A stretch of 64,000 bases of DNA from Phialocephala subalpina. Its lineage: Eukaryota; Ascomycota; Leotiomycetes; Helotiales; Mollisiaceae. The translations under genes and the position numbers were made by a program. Positions 1 to 10,614 of the stretch are shown here, one piece after another (position 1 is the stretch's first letter; each line of letters begins with the position of its first letter). The stretch is from NCBI GenBank assembly GCA_900073065.1, contig FJOG01000041.1, positions 396,677-460,676 of the forward strand, written 5' to 3'. The notes under the pieces were generated by a model. The model worked only from the letters and a program-made list of their open reading frames with translations. It did no database searches and had not been told where the DNA came from.

Positions 1-274
1 CCAACATCCTCACATAATGACAGAACATACCATAAGCAACATGAACTCTCCAAGGCAGAAAAGACAGAAAATCAGTTTGGCTACCTCAGTGTATCGATCG
101 ATACACAGTCCCCAAGCTTCCCTCGCGAAATCTGGACTCAAAGGTCCGCCCGTATGCACGCTGTCTACGCCGAAGCTAACGCCGATACTTGTATATTCTT
201 TCAAACACACTGAATGACGTAGTGCATAGATCAACATCATCCTCGGTCTGTCATGAAACTCAGCTCTGATATTA

Positions 275-847
275 TTATTCCTTACGAATGCGCTCTCGTG
301 TCCATCTCTCCATATCCTCCCGTTGCTTCCTCTTCGTGTAAGCCTCCTTGACCTCCCCGATATCTTCGCCATAGAGCCATTCGAACATTTCAGTCCACCA
401 GCCGTTAGTGTCGTCAATTTGCTTTTGTATAGGAGCAATTTTCGGGCGCAAAATCCAGCAAGCAAGTACACCTGCTATTCTATCCTCGTGCGGACCATCA
501 TGATCTATGAATTCTCGGTCGTTTGCAAGCTTGCGCATAACTTCCAACGTGCGATCTTGAAGACTTGTTGGTAGACCAGCTAGTGAAAGTTCATCCTTTG
601 TCCAGAACTCCGTATTTGTCAACGACTTCGTATTACGTGGTATGAATCCGGGCTGTTTCGCGGCGATTCTAGTCGCAATGGTTGAGTTCACCGCGTCGTA
701 CATCGTTTGCTTGGCATCTCGAGCCCGCCATTGATCGCTGAAGGCCCTGTCTTTCAGTCTTTGTTCGGTACGCCAGCGAAGTATCCGCTCTGCCGAGGTC
801 TCGGGGTTGCCATTGCGATCATACAATTGACCTGGCATGATGTGCAA
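275..847 (-). CDS. Hypothetical 190-aa charged helical protein
   Basis: This is a single open frame of 190 residues that starts at an ATG; a second ATG three codons later is equally usable. I do not recognise the family. The protein is rich in Arg, Glu, Lys and Trp, with no signal peptide and no membrane segment, and its last 30 residues are a highly charged probable helix (many E/K/R). Base composition is that of normal coding DNA, unlike the AT-rich block upstream of its start. No intron is needed. The alternative is a spurious ORF, but the length, the even amino-acid use and the absence of low complexity favour a real gene. No function is proposed. Confidence 0.5.
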   Translation of the reverse strand: MHIMPGQLYDRNGNPETSAERILRWRTEQRLKDRAFSDQWRARDAKQTMYDAVNSTIATRIAAKQPGFIPRNTKSLTNTEFWTKDELSLAGLPTSLQDRTLEVMRKLANDREFIDHDGPHEDRIAGVLACWILRPKIAPIQKQIDDTNGWWTEMFEWLYGEDIGEVKEAYTKRKQREDMERWTRERIRKE

Positions 848-1418
848 AGAGGATAAAAGGTAGTAGGTTCGTTGGAATTTTGATACAGAGTGGCGACTGG
901 CGATCGATAGAAGTGTAAATCTTTGTATGAAAAGGTGAAAATGCGCCTTTTGGTATTTGTATCTGAGTTATCGGTCAGTCGAGTTCAGAACAGCAAGACC
1001 AAGGGAAAGCGCCTGTCTGCATTTGTGCTAGCTTAATCCCTCACGTGAATCCTCTTCAAATCAAATCGGATCCCACAGCCTCTTTCTACGCGAGTCGGAG
1101 CTTCATAAAAATATAAAATAAAAAAGAATTAATTTAAATATTCTTTTATTTATTTTCTTTTATCATAAATTTTATAATTTAAATATTAATATTTCTTGGA
1201 ATTTAATTAAAAATGATTTTATTTTTAATAAATTAAATAATAAAAAATTATTGGTAAAATTATTAACTTATTTACCCAAAGCCAAAATTTGGTAGGTAGC
1301 TCGATTTATTGGCCAATAAATTAATGGGCGAGTAAATTAGAATAGATCGAGCATATCTTTACTATAGGATCATAGGACTTGAGAGAGTATCTACTAAGTT
1401 GAAATAAGTCCGATCTAG
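848..1418. other. Intergenic, with AT-rich block 1108-1270
   Basis: This stretch lies between a leftward gene and the remnant of a rightward coiled-coil gene. Positions 1108-1270 are almost pure A/T, which resembles short RIP-affected DNA. A branch-site-like CTACTAAG near 1391 followed by an AG at 1417-1418 could be the 3' end of an intron feeding the coiled-coil frame that begins at 1419. I see no coding frame or RNA gene here. Confidence 0.4.
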
Positions 1419-2978
1419 TGATAGAGATTGAAGCCCTCCACCAACGCTTAGAAGAAGAAGAGCGTCTTGTCAAAGAGGCAGAACTCCAGAGCCTGAGGGA
1501 ATTTCGCGGCATGGAAGCGGGTCAGATGCAAGAAAAGTTTGAGAGTGAGAAGGCAGCACTGAAGCAGGAAATGGAGAATCTCGTCAAAGAACATGAGGAG
1601 GAATTGAAGGCCGAGATCAAGAGTCTGGAGGAGACACGAGCGCGCCTAGCTCGAGAGAAAGACGAGCTTCTGAGACAGAAGTCTGCTGCTGCAAAGGAGG
1701 CAGCTCAGGGGCCTTGGCCAAGACTAGTTGAGGCGTGCAAGCCCATGCAAGCGGAGTTAGTGAAGATCAGAGAACCGCTGCCACGAGCCCAGGAAGTGCA
1801 GCCGAGTGAGCACGCCGATCTACAGAACAATCTTGAGGAAGTTTCCAAGCGGGGAGAGGAGTGCAAGCTGAAGGACGAAGAGATCCGACAACTGAAAGAA
1901 GCAAACGAACAATTGAAACGCGAGAAATACGATCTCAAGAGCGACAAAGTTATGGTACAACATTTACTAGAGGACTCTGAGAACGCACTACAAGGATACG
2001 ACGATGAATGTGAAAAGCTTCAGAGCCAATTGTCCGCAGCACAGCGGGACATCCAAACCTACATCAGCACCCAAGAAAAACTTCAAGGAACACTAGCCAC
2101 TGCACGAGAACAAGCACATGATCGCGTCGAAGCCCTAGAAGAGGAGCTCAAGCGACGCCAGAACGAGTACGAAGAGCCCCAAACCCAATTGTCCCAAGCA
2201 CAACAGGAGATTAGAGACGGCGCTAAGAACGACGAGGCGTTTCGATACCAGTCTGTGGTGGACCTAGAGAAAGCTCATAGTCGTTTCAATAACCTACAAG
2301 AGGCGCTCAAGTTGCGTGAGAAGCAGTTTGAGGACCTCCAGACACAATTATCGGCCGCAAAACAAGCAACCCAAGATCATAACAGTATTCACGAGGACCT
2401 CAACATACAATTATCAGCGGCACAAGAGCCTGCACATAATCTTGTCAGCGCCCTGGAAAGGGGTCTCGAGGTACAAGACGCCGAACTCCAGAGCGCTAGA
2501 AAAGAAGTTGATCGTGTGAGCGCACGACTTGGGGAAGTGGAAGCACAATTTCAAGAAGAATCTCTGTAGGAATACTATTTCAGGATTTTGCTCAAGGTAT
2601 AGAAGAGGAGCGGAAGATGAAAGAAGCCGAGATAGCAAGCATAAAAGAAGCTGCTAAGGAAGATTTGGAACAAACGGAAGCACAGGCCAAGGATATCAGA
2701 GCTGCTGCACAACCGCACGCTGACCTTGTTCCTATTCCAGTTGACGCGAAGACAGAGATTCAAGAACAAGAGTCGAAGAGGAGCTACCTAAACTTGAAGT
2801 TCACGACGGACCCGAACATGCAGCTGATGGTGGGAAAGCAAAGATGCCGTTGGAAGAAGAGGACCAGTCTAAACCTTCTAGTCCTAAATCCGGGGAGGAC
2901 GAGGCTTGGGAGGAAGTAGAGAAGGATTCTGAAGAGGAAAAGGAAAGTAAGATACGCTTTTCGTGGATGGAGACTTGA
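1419..2978 (+). pseudogene. Coiled-coil protein gene, 5' truncated and frame-broken
   Basis: A frame of about 380 codons (1419-2569) encodes an almost continuous coiled coil: heptad-like E/K/Q/L-rich sequence with repeated motifs such as QLSAAQ and LEEELK. The frame has no ATG at its start (the first in-frame ATG is at 1511), and it opens right after an AT-rich block, so 5' exons are missing or hidden. Downstream, the same kind of sequence continues in a second frame (2584-2770; a GT...AG intron at 2537-2583 would join them in phase) and then in a third frame from about 2769 to a stop at 2978, ending in an acidic tail (EDEAWEEVEKDSEEEKES). At least one join has no good intron, so I read it as a decayed or frameshifted gene. 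Function is unknown; coiled-coil proteins of this sort cannot be assigned by sequence pattern alone. Confidence 0.45.
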
Positions 2979-3123
2979 TGTGGCACCTTCCTCTCTTAAG
3001 CACCCGCTTTTGAAGTCTTTCAGTAGCAGTCTGGCTTTAGTGTAATGCAACGTTCTCAAAAAGAAGGTGCAAGGTCGTGACTTCCCTGAGCTTGAAGTCG
3101 ACCGTGAAAGGTCTCATTCATAA

Positions 3124-3886
3124 TCAACCTTCAACATCCAACTCCCACCCCTCAAACTCAACAACCAAACCATCCTTCTCACTCTCCCTCCCCTCCATAA
3201 TCGGCGTAGCAGCATAAACACCCACCCAAACCTCTTTGCCCTCACCCAGATTCTCATCTGCAAATACCCAAGTGACTTCTCGGATGGGGTATCTTTCGCC
3301 TTTGGAGCCGATGGTGTAGATCCAGAGGGTTCCTGATGAGGGGTCTTTCTCGAATTCGATGGTTATGGATTTGTCAGGAGTGATGCCCGCTTGAGTTAGG
3401 GACCAGTCCGCCCATTTCTCACAAGCTACGTGCCCGACGAACGGCTCGTTCATGTAGAATTCGATTCCGGCTTTCACCCATTTGAGTTCTGGCTCTTTGA
3501 TCTCGCCCCTATCATTCCGTTAACTCACCATCCTTATTTCTCAAATGTGGGAAAGATGAACAAAGAAATAGAAGATGAAAGGGGATGAAAATGACATACC
3601 CATTTGGTGGGAGCACAAGAACAACACCACCCTGATCATACAACCTCTCCCACTTCCCCTTCACCGTAACCCTCACCCTCTTAAACTTCGCCAAAGGAAC
3701 CTTCTTATAAATAATCGGCGCATTGAAAGTCCGAACCTCCTTCTCATTCCCCGCAATCGGATTAGAGGGTTTCCGCCAGACGTCTGTTGGGCCATCGACT
3801 GGACATGAGATCGAGAAGCTCGTGCTGCTTGCTGTTGGCGCTGAAGCTGAGGAAGGGGGGAAGATTTGGAAGGGTGTTGATGCCAT
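3124..3886 (-). CDS. DUF1349 family protein (concanavalin A-like fold), 2 exons
   Basis: Two exons, 3886-3600 and 3508-3124, joined by a 90-nt intron with GTATGT donor and an AG acceptor, give 223 residues in phase. The sequence follows the DUF1349 pattern of fungi and bacteria: W.KPSNP near the N-terminus, LYDQGGVVLVLPPNG in the middle, then WVKAGIEFY, CEKWADWSLT, LREVTWVF-like REVTWVFAD, VWVGVYAATP and a terminal FEGWELD. This family includes yeast Ree1, described as a regulator of enolase; the fold is a beta-sandwich and no enzymatic activity is established. The length is typical for the family. There is no signal peptide, so a cytosolic protein is expected. The gene is isolated; neighbours give no functional hint. 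The splice junction restores the conserved segment exactly, which makes the model firm. Confidence 0.85.
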
Positions 3887-4073
3887 TTTCGTTGTGTGGG
3901 TTCGTGGTGTTGAGCTGAAGAAGGTGTGAATGGTGGGGTAAGTGCGGGGTAATCTTGAAGGGTAGTGAAAGCTGATATCGAATATTCAATTCAGGATGAG
4001 GAGTACGAGTTTAAATACGCAATTTCGTGATAACTTTCGCTCTAAAAAAAAAGGTTTGGTTTTGTCATTTATT

Positions 4074-4093
4074 GACAGGACAGGACAGGACAG
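4074..4093. repeat. (GACAG)4 microsatellite
   Basis: Four perfect copies of GACAG lie in the intergenic region upstream of the DUF1349 gene. The rest of the 3887-4567 interval is non-coding; it contains the putative promoter of the DUF1349 gene and the region beyond the leftward 4568-9196 gene. I see nothing else there. Confidence 0.6.
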
Positions 4094-4567
4094 TTTGTGA
4101 TTACCCAATTGAGAGTGGGGTGAGGCTTATCCTCGGGGAAGCTCGCGGGTACGCGTGTAAATGCCTTTCACTCTGATAGGATGGTTCGGATTCTGGTGCT
4201 GTGGAATATGTCTAGTGGCATAATTTATTGTAAGGAGAAGGAGAGGACAGATTCGGGAATGCGGGCCTGCTTCCGGTTAGAGTCAACGAGGAAAGTACGT
4301 ACATGACCTTGTGAGGGTTAGTACACGTGATCATGGAAGGTTCAGGTGCTAAGTTGGGTGCTGAGTTGGCTGCTCGAGGTCGATGAGCCAAGTTCTTGAG
4401 TCACTGAGCAGAGAGTAGTCTTATTGAAGTATTACTTTAGATTTCTCTCTATTTACGCACGTATTGAAGATCCCCTCAATGCAAAAACCAGACGAGATGA
4501 TGAATCTGTCTATCAAAAACACCAACCATTTTAAGATCCCACCAAACGCCAAAATGAAGATCCCAAA

Positions 4568-4941
4568 CTACTCAAGCTCATCATCACAATCATCAACGCA
4601 CGCCTCCTCTAACCTATCCAACTTCTTCCAAGTCTCCTCTTCTAACATATCCAACCTCTTCCAAAGTTCTTTATCCGCAACACTAAAACAAACATTCCCA
4701 CAACCAGGCATCATCTTCACCCTCCCACTCGCCATAACCACCTCCTTATTCCCCTCTCGCTCCCACTTCCTCTGCACAAGCCTCGCAATCATCTTACTGC
4801 TCTCCTTCGCAATCTCTTCTTCACTTAATACACCCCTCGCCTTTTCCTCAGCTTCAAACTCTTTTACCAGGTCTTCGTCGTAAAGCTCCTGTTCCGCTTC
4901 AATTTCGAAGAATGGTTCCTCGTGAAATGTGGAAACGGGTC
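4568..4941 (-). CDS. Candidate alternative C-terminal exon of the large regulator gene
   Basis: Directly downstream of the TGA at 4960-4958 the same reading frame stays open for 129 codons to a TAG at 4570-4568. It encodes a charged, coding-like sequence (EEPFFEIEAEQELYDEDL, then RLVQRKWEREGNKEVV, then MLEEETWKKLDRLEEA). A 78-nt in-phase intron can be drawn from 5019 (GTATTT donor) to 4942 (AAG acceptor). It has CTGAT plus a pyrimidine tract just before the acceptor and removes the stop, giving a protein of about 1,499 residues instead of about 1,395. The first ATG in this frame is internal (4792), so an independent gene is less likely. The alternatives are a second short gene or stop-codon readthrough. 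The existence of coding sequence is well supported; the way it is joined is inference. Confidence 0.5.
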
Positions 4942-4957
4942 CTTCAAGAAAAGAACA

Positions 4958-7900
4958 TCAGAGCGTGCTCTCATCTTCGGGGAATGAGAGGGCGGAGGTG
5001 GTGGTAGGAGGAGAAATACCTAGGGGACTGGTCCGGCTCCCATTTTGCATTGGCTGGCCTTGGAACTGGAATCCTGATTGAGAAGCCATTTTCGTGCTAG
5101 CGCGTCTTCGCAGGGGGCTTGCGGTTGCGGCATGGACACGATAGAGTTCGGCGTAATCTTGTGCCAGTCCCGGTCCCTTACTTGAGGAGTGTTGCTGGGA
5201 GGTGGGCGAGGTTTGGGATGGAGAGCGTCGGTGAGTGGGAGAGTGTCGTGGAGGAGAAGGAGTGATGGCTGCTACCTCGGCTGGGATGGCGTCGAGGATA
5301 GGACTCACGGAACTTGGCATTTCGATTCCACTCAGGTCCATGTTGCCAATCTCCTCGTCGAATTCGGCCAGCATTCCATCGTCGATTGGTGGGAGTGAGC
5401 CTGCAAGAGGAGATGCGTTCCTGGATATACCGACCATGGCTTTGAATTTCTGAAGCAGGATCGCTTCGTCTGCACCAGTACGATCGACTCCGAGGATTTC
5501 TCTGGCCTTGGCTCGGAGAGCTTCGTCGCTGGGAACCACTCCTTTAGCCATCTCAGCATTCACAAAGTCAGTCAATCCACTTTCCATTTCTCGTGAGCAG
5601 AAAATGGTAGCCGGCTTCTTGTATCGCTGCGAAACACTCTTCATGAACTTCTGCGCCGTGATCGCCTTGATATTGTAAGTCTTGTGCTTGATCGTGACTG
5701 GCACATCTTCCACAAATGGAGTAGACGGCTCGTTGGTGGTGGGGTAGAGGAATGGCGGCGAGAAACCGGATCCTCCCAAAGCAGGTCGCCAGGATCCAAC
5801 GTTGATAGGGAGGCCTGGACCTTCATCTGCAGGAGCAAGACCGACGTCTCGTTTGAATCGTATGATCCACTCCGCATTGTCTGCTGCAGTTTGGTTCCAT
5901 GGGTCATCGTCATCGTAGATAACCCATCGGGCTTGATTTTGGAGTTCGGCATCTGTTGGAACCTGGATAAAATCAGTATCGAAGTCATTCGGGCAGAAGA
6001 GATGAGCACTCACATGTTGCATCGGGTTGTTGGGAGACATGCACGAAGTCACGAAACGAGTCAGCTCGCGAACAAGTCGTCCGTAACAATTTGCGTCGTT
6101 GAGGAAGTATTTAAGAGGTTGAACTGGGTTGGTGTTTGTCGATGGTTGGTTTTGGACGAGAGTCATAAGCGGCTGATTCATGGCAGGTGAGATTTCCATG
6201 GCACTGTTTCGGCCACTGTTCTGGCCACTGTTGCTGGGAGACGAGAATCCAATGGCGATTTGTCCTAGATCCCAATGTATGGTCTTTGGAGATGGGGCCT
6301 TCATGCTAGGCTCAGTGGCCTCGGAAAGAGTGGGCAGGTCCATGTTACTTTCTCCATTTTCGTCTTTCGGTGCCAGTCCATTCTGCCGTTTGAATAAATG
6401 CAATGTGGCTGGGTCGTCAGCTGCAGTTTGATTCCAGGGGTCATCATTCTTGTACACGATCAAGCGAGCCTGCCTCTGGATGTCGCTGTCACTTGGCTTG
6501 TTGCCAAGAGCAAGCTGGAATCGACACCAATCCTTCAATTCGTTTTCGAGACGAGCAAAATTGAGTATGCTATAGTCAATGCTCTTGTCGTCTTTCGATC
6601 GAATGTGTTCCATTGCCATTTCAGAACTCCGCGGTAAGTTTGCTCGTCTTCTGAAATCCCGAAGCCAGCACGTCTCCGAGCTAACAAGCCACTTGAACCA
6701 TCCAATAGCACCCTTGGCCCTGACATTCGAGGTGGCTTCGACGTCATCTAAGATCTTTGTGCATTCCACTTGCAATTCGCGATCGGTCGCTGTTAGTCCG
6801 AGCATCTGCTTAGACTTGGTGAATGCCACCAAGGCGCGTTCCTTGGGACAACTAATGGAGTGTAGATTTGTCGTATCGTGAGGAGCTAGCTGGGTTATTC
6901 TGTCGAGCCTTTCTGGCAATGACAATGGATCGAACTTGTCGTAGCATGCTGTGTCGTCCTCTGGAAACCCATGGAGCATGATCAGGTCGCGAAACCATGA
7001 GACCTGGGGCAGATTTGATCCGATGTGGAATTGATCTGCTCTGCGAATGATGGTGCGAGCCTCGCGAAGTAAGTCCGCGTCAGTTGGCACACCACCTTTG
7101 ATGACTTGGTCGTGAATATATTCCACCAGTCCAATCTTGACCAAATCTTCCAATGTCTTCTCATCCTCTGCATTTTCTTTTGAGGCTTCGAATGGATTCA
7201 TGCTATTTCGCTCATCGTGAATGAGATACGGCGGTATGCCGTTCTCGATGATGTCCAAAATCTCCGGCTCGAAACCCCAGTCTCCCTTCCAGTCGGCCAT
7301 AGATTTCCCGCCCTTGAAATGTTCCGCAAGATGATCGGTTCGAATGCTCCAAGTATCCAGAACAACACCACAGAAACCACATCGTGAACGTATCTCGGGA
7401 GTGACCACTTTCCAGGTGTCCATCGAGAAGCTTTGAAACTTGACATCGTGCACGAGATTCAAGTGCTGGCGAAGGTGGTCTTTCCGGTAGAAGGTCCTCT
7501 CTTCCAAGGACCGTTCTGCACAGCTAGAGTAATTGTGGGTCTCGGCGTGGTCTTCTGGTGGATTCGGCAGACCACAGAACACACATCTGTTGTGGCCATA
7601 GTCGGCACAATACTGTTGAGGGCCATTCGGGCAGCAGACCCACCGCTCAAGCGACAAATGCAATGACTTCTCGTGCCTCTGCCAGTCGTGCTTGGTCTTA
7701 AAAGTCTCCGTACAGAAAGTACATTGGTATGTGCGAACAGGGGCTGTCATAGCGGCGACCTTGACAGGTTTTGGTGCTGGTCGACGGCGACGTCTGCGTC
7801 CCCTTTGGCCGCCAAAGGAGCCGAAAGATCCGAAAGAGCCTCGAGATTTGTGTGAAAAGGCGGAGGCAAACGAGTTGCCACTAGAGTGGGAAGTACCGTG

Positions 7901-9196
7901 AGAAGTACCCAAACTGCTGGCCGAAGAAACATTGTAGAGTGAGTGTTGAGAACCATCGTCTGTCTGGCTGTGACCATATCCAGTGTAGGGACTGTCCAGG
8001 CCTGAAGAGTATGTCGAGGATGTGACAGCCTTGGCAATAGCAGTGATGGCAGCAGGTTCGTTCTCGGGTGGAGAATGCTTCCAACGTTCAAGAGGATTCA
8101 TGTTCTCCAATGCCGGGGTACCTCGTCTTGGAATGTCCATTGCCATGGCGAAGTTGCCAACATTCGGCGAAACAGATCGTGGTGGCCGAACCTTGCCTCT
8201 CCGGCGAGCATTGGCTAGCCAATTGGTGATCTGAGTCTTGTTGAGACCGGTCCGTCGTCTGAGATTCTCCTTCTCCTCGTCGGTGGGGTAAGGATGACTG
8301 TGATGAGTCGACAGCCAGTCTCGGAGGACTTTGATTGCTTCGCGGGAAAATCTGGCACCAACTTTCGGATTGTTGTCAAGACTGGCGTTCATGTTCTCAT
8401 CCGATGACTTGAGGGACACCAGGTTGGAGCCAGACCTGCTCTGATGGAATGAATTGGGTCGCGAGTTGGGTTGTGATGATGAATTGGCGGGCTCCAGAGC
8501 AGTCGACGGGTTCATGACATCCTCCATATTCCAGTCCCCCAGATCCAATTGACTGACGAGGCTACAAGGAGCTGCAGCAGAGACACAATTACCACAAGGG
8601 TACTGGCCACTTTGTCCACCTTGGCTGACGACAGAACATTGAAAGCCAAAGTGACGACAGTTCTCACAGGGCTCAGCAAGAGGTTTTGATTGACACCAGT
8701 CGCCATCATCGCACTCTGCAACATCACCGACCATTTGCTCAAGATCCTGAGCATCACACTCGGGTGGCTTTGTGTTGGGATGTGTTAAGCTGCACGTGCG
8801 TGCTAGTGCAACACAGGATGTACACGAGCCCTTCCGGATACCTTCCTTGATAATCTTGCAGTGAAGGCGCAGGCGAGCACAATAGGCACAGGGCTTGGTG
8901 GGTACATAGCTTCCCTCAATCCACCTCTGGAAGTCCGTAAAGTCATCAGGACCCATCGTCGTCGTACCTGGGATTGGATCGTGAAGGTCGAAAGACATTT
9001 CCTGGTCGGGAGCCGACGTGAAATGCTGCAAGGCCGTGAAAGAGTCCTCATCGTGCTCCGGTTGATTGAAAGCTAAATCGATATCATAAGCGCCGGATTC
9101 TAGATTACTGAAATCAAGATCATGCTCGGCCAATGGATGGGCGGCGGCGTCGAAGTTGAAGAACTCGTCCATCTTCTCTTCTTCAATCGTGGTCAT
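4958..9196 (-). CDS. Large homeodomain (TALE/KN) and C2H2 zinc-finger transcription-factor-like protein
   Basis: The open frame of 1,412 codons most likely contains one 51-nt intron (6013-5963, GTGAGT...ACTGAT...CAG), giving about 1,395 residues. Domains in order are: two Cys clusters resembling fungal Zn-binding modules (CAYC...C...CTSC...C at residues 103-135; CENC...C...CGNC...C at 177-211); a KN/TALE homeodomain at about 282-336 (PYPTDEEKENL and the recognition helix ITNWLANARRR); a Ser/Gly and poly-Arg linker; C2H2 fingers at about 491-513 (CTFC...H...H), further Cys/His pairs to about 583, and CGFC...H...H at 606-626. The C-terminal half carries about five diverged helical units (near 681-745, 785-853, 880-942, then two more) with a PTD.EL...AR...W...FK...GL pattern like CENP-B-type HTH units. 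A nuclear DNA-binding role follows from these domains; targets are unknown. The start ATG is followed by an acidic N-terminus typical of regulators. See the separate entry for a possible C-terminal extension. Confidence 0.85.
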   Translation of the reverse strand: MTTIEEEKMDEFFNFDAAAHPLAEHDLDFSNLESGAYDIDLAFNQPEHDEDSFTALQHFTSAPDQEMSFDLHDPIPGTTTMGPDDFTDFQRWIEGSYVPTKPCAYCARLRLHCKIIKEGIRKGSCTSCVALARTCSLTHPNTKPPECDAQDLEQMVGDVAECDDGDWCQSKPLAEPCENCRHFGFQCSVVSQGGQSGQYPCGNCVSAAAPCSLVSQLDLGDWNMEDVMNPSTALEPANSSSQPNSRPNSFHQSRSGSNLVSLKSSDENMNASLDNNPKVGARFSREAIKVLRDWLSTHHSHPYPTDEEKENLRRRTGLNKTQITNWLANARRRGKVRPPRSVSPNVGNFAMAMDIPRRGTPALENMNPLERWKHSPPENEPAAITAIAKAVTSSTYSSGLDSPYTGYGHSQTDDGSQHSLYNVSSASSLGTSHGTSHSSGNSFASAFSHKSRGSFGSFGSFGGQRGRRRRRRPAPKPVKVAAMTAPVRTYQCTFCTETFKTKHDWQRHEKSLHLSLERWVCCPNGPQQYCADYGHNRCVFCGLPNPPEDHAETHNYSSCAERSLEERTFYRKDHLRQHLNLVHDVKFQSFSMDTWKVVTPEIRSRCGFCGVVLDTWSIRTDHLAEHFKGGKSMADWKGDWGFEPEILDIIENGIPPYLIHDERNSMNPFEASKENAEDEKTLEDLVKIGLVEYIHDQVIKGGVPTDADLLREARTIIRRADQFHIGSNLPQVSWFRDLIMLHGFPEDDTACYDKFDPLSLPERLDRITQLAPHDTTNLHSISCPKERALVAFTKSKQMLGLTATDRELQVECTKILDDVEATSNVRAKGAIGWFKWLVSSETCWLRDFRRRANLPRSSEMAMEHIRSKDDKSIDYSILNFARLENELKDWCRFQLALGNKPSDSDIQRQARLIVYKNDDPWNQTAADDPATLHLFKRQNGLAPKDENGESNMDLPTLSEATEPSMKAPSPKTIHWDLGQIAIGFSSPSNSGQNSGRNSAMEISPAMNQPLMTLVQNQPSTNTNPVQPLKYFLNDANCYGRLVRELTRFVTSCMSPNNPMQHVSAHLFCPNDFDTDFIQVPTDAELQNQARWVIYDDDDPWNQTAADNAEWIIRFKRDVGLAPADEGPGLPINVGSWRPALGGSGFSPPFLYPTTNEPSTPFVEDVPVTIKHKTYNIKAITAQKFMKSVSQRYKKPATIFCSREMESGLTDFVNAEMAKGVVPSDEALRAKAREILGVDRTGADEAILLQKFKAMVGISRNASPLAGSLPPIDDGMLAEFDEEIGNMDLSGIEMPSSVSPILDAIPAEVAAITPSPPRHSPTHRRSPSQTSPTSQQHSSSKGPGLAQDYAELYRVHAATASPLRRRASTKMASQSGFQFQGQPMQNGSRTSPLGISPPTTTSALSFPEDESTL

Positions 9197-10614
9197 CCAG
9201 AGGGCGCTGAGAACGGGGAATCAGTGATGAGACCGGAAGGCCAAAACACAGTGAGACGGTTGGCAAACGCCAAATCCGGGATGGAAAGTGGAATGCTCAG
9301 TCGAAGATAGGGAGAAATCAAAGAAAAGGCGTGAAGGAGGAAGCTGTTTGTCGCTGACAGATGGTCAATATACGTGACCCTGCCCTCGATGAGGTAGCCG
9401 GGTCTGTACAGTCATAAACCTGGCGTGGAGGGTTGCATGGCTAGCGCTGCGGTGGGTGTCAAAAAGATTGACGAGCGCGCCCTTCGCCATCCGCTTGTGT
9501 CGGTGGCGGGTCCGTTATCGTTCCACTGCAAAAGTCCCGATTGGCCATGGAACACAACGCGGAGCGGCCATGCTTCCACCGCCTTCTGTTGCGTCCAGTG
9601 TGCATCCCAGTGAGCGCCTCTTCTGTTCTGGACGTCTCACTGGCTTCCTTGGTCGGCTTCTTCGAGCATTGATCGCTGGGATAAAGATGGGTGGTGTCCC
9701 CCGCTCTCCAGTGAGGGTAGCTTCGGTGTTTGAGCGATTCAAGCATGGAGCGAATTGGACCCGATGCTGACCCGAGAGAACACGGTCCTGCCGACATCGC
9801 ATTGATAGAGCCTGGGGAGGAAGAGCACATGAACACCTGCAGTTGACCTGCCGCGGAGATGGATGAAATTGGCATGGGGACGCGCAGGAATATATCAGAT
9901 GTGAAGATAAGGCGCGATGGTGCTGATGAGATAAGATGAGAAGGTTGACGCGAAATCACGATGTGAATGGATGGCCTTGTCGTCACGTGTTGACGCGCTT
10001 GCTAGATCAGGAGAAATTATCCACCCCTGGCCATACTTCCCCATAAGAGATGCGAGTGGCTTATTCTGGGGAAGCAGCAGGCCTTCGATGCAGAGAGGCT
10101 GATGCCGCGCTTGCAAGAGAAAGGAAAACTACTGGAAATCACGTGGATATCATGCGTTTCAGAGCGCTCTCCAGGAGCTGGAGGTTGGCGGCCGCGGAAT
10201 ACCTCTTCTCCTCCGTGTTGGGGATGTTGAAGCTCATCCCCTATACTCCTCAGTGGGACATTTAATCTCCCCTCAAACACTGCAAAGCCCATTGTCGTAT
10301 ATCGGCTGGATGATATATTGTGCCATAGTCCAGTTGTTAGAATGCTTCAAACACCATGTCGTGGCACCTCAAGATGACTTCCAATATTCCATTCGTTTTA
10401 CTTTTTGAAAAAATGCGCAAATTCGTATCTCAAGTCGAAAGGAAACATTGCTAAGGTTTTTTGATTGAGTATATCGAAGATTTCTTCACACTCGGTTTTA
10501 GTACGATTAATCGATTTACTCAAAATATCGCGATGTTTGATATTAATTTGACTTTCAAAATTTCATTCATAATTTACGATATTTCTTTTGGGGGTGTCGT
10601 ACCGAAATTATCGA
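9197..10614. other. Intergenic, probable promoter and 5' region of the large regulator
   Basis: About 1.4 kb lies between the start of the large regulator gene and the stop of the small gene ending at 10615. Several ORFs of 60-175 codons occur on both strands, but they overlap each other, lack recognisable domains and have biased Ser/Arg/Pro composition, so I do not call them. A long promoter/5' UTR is common for such regulators. From about 10380 the sequence becomes more AT-rich. Confidence 0.4.

Noticed and set aside
10..471. 153-codon - strand ORF at the left edge
   Set aside because: Overlaps the better 190-codon gene in another frame and has no domain.
4464..4883. 139-codon + strand ORF
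   Set aside because: Ser/Asn-rich low-complexity product; the opposite strand here has clearly better coding character in frame with the large regulator.
9459..9986. 175-codon - strand ORF upstream of the large regulator
   Set aside because: No domain, biased Ser/Pro/Arg content and competing ORFs in other frames; more likely promoter or 5' UTR.
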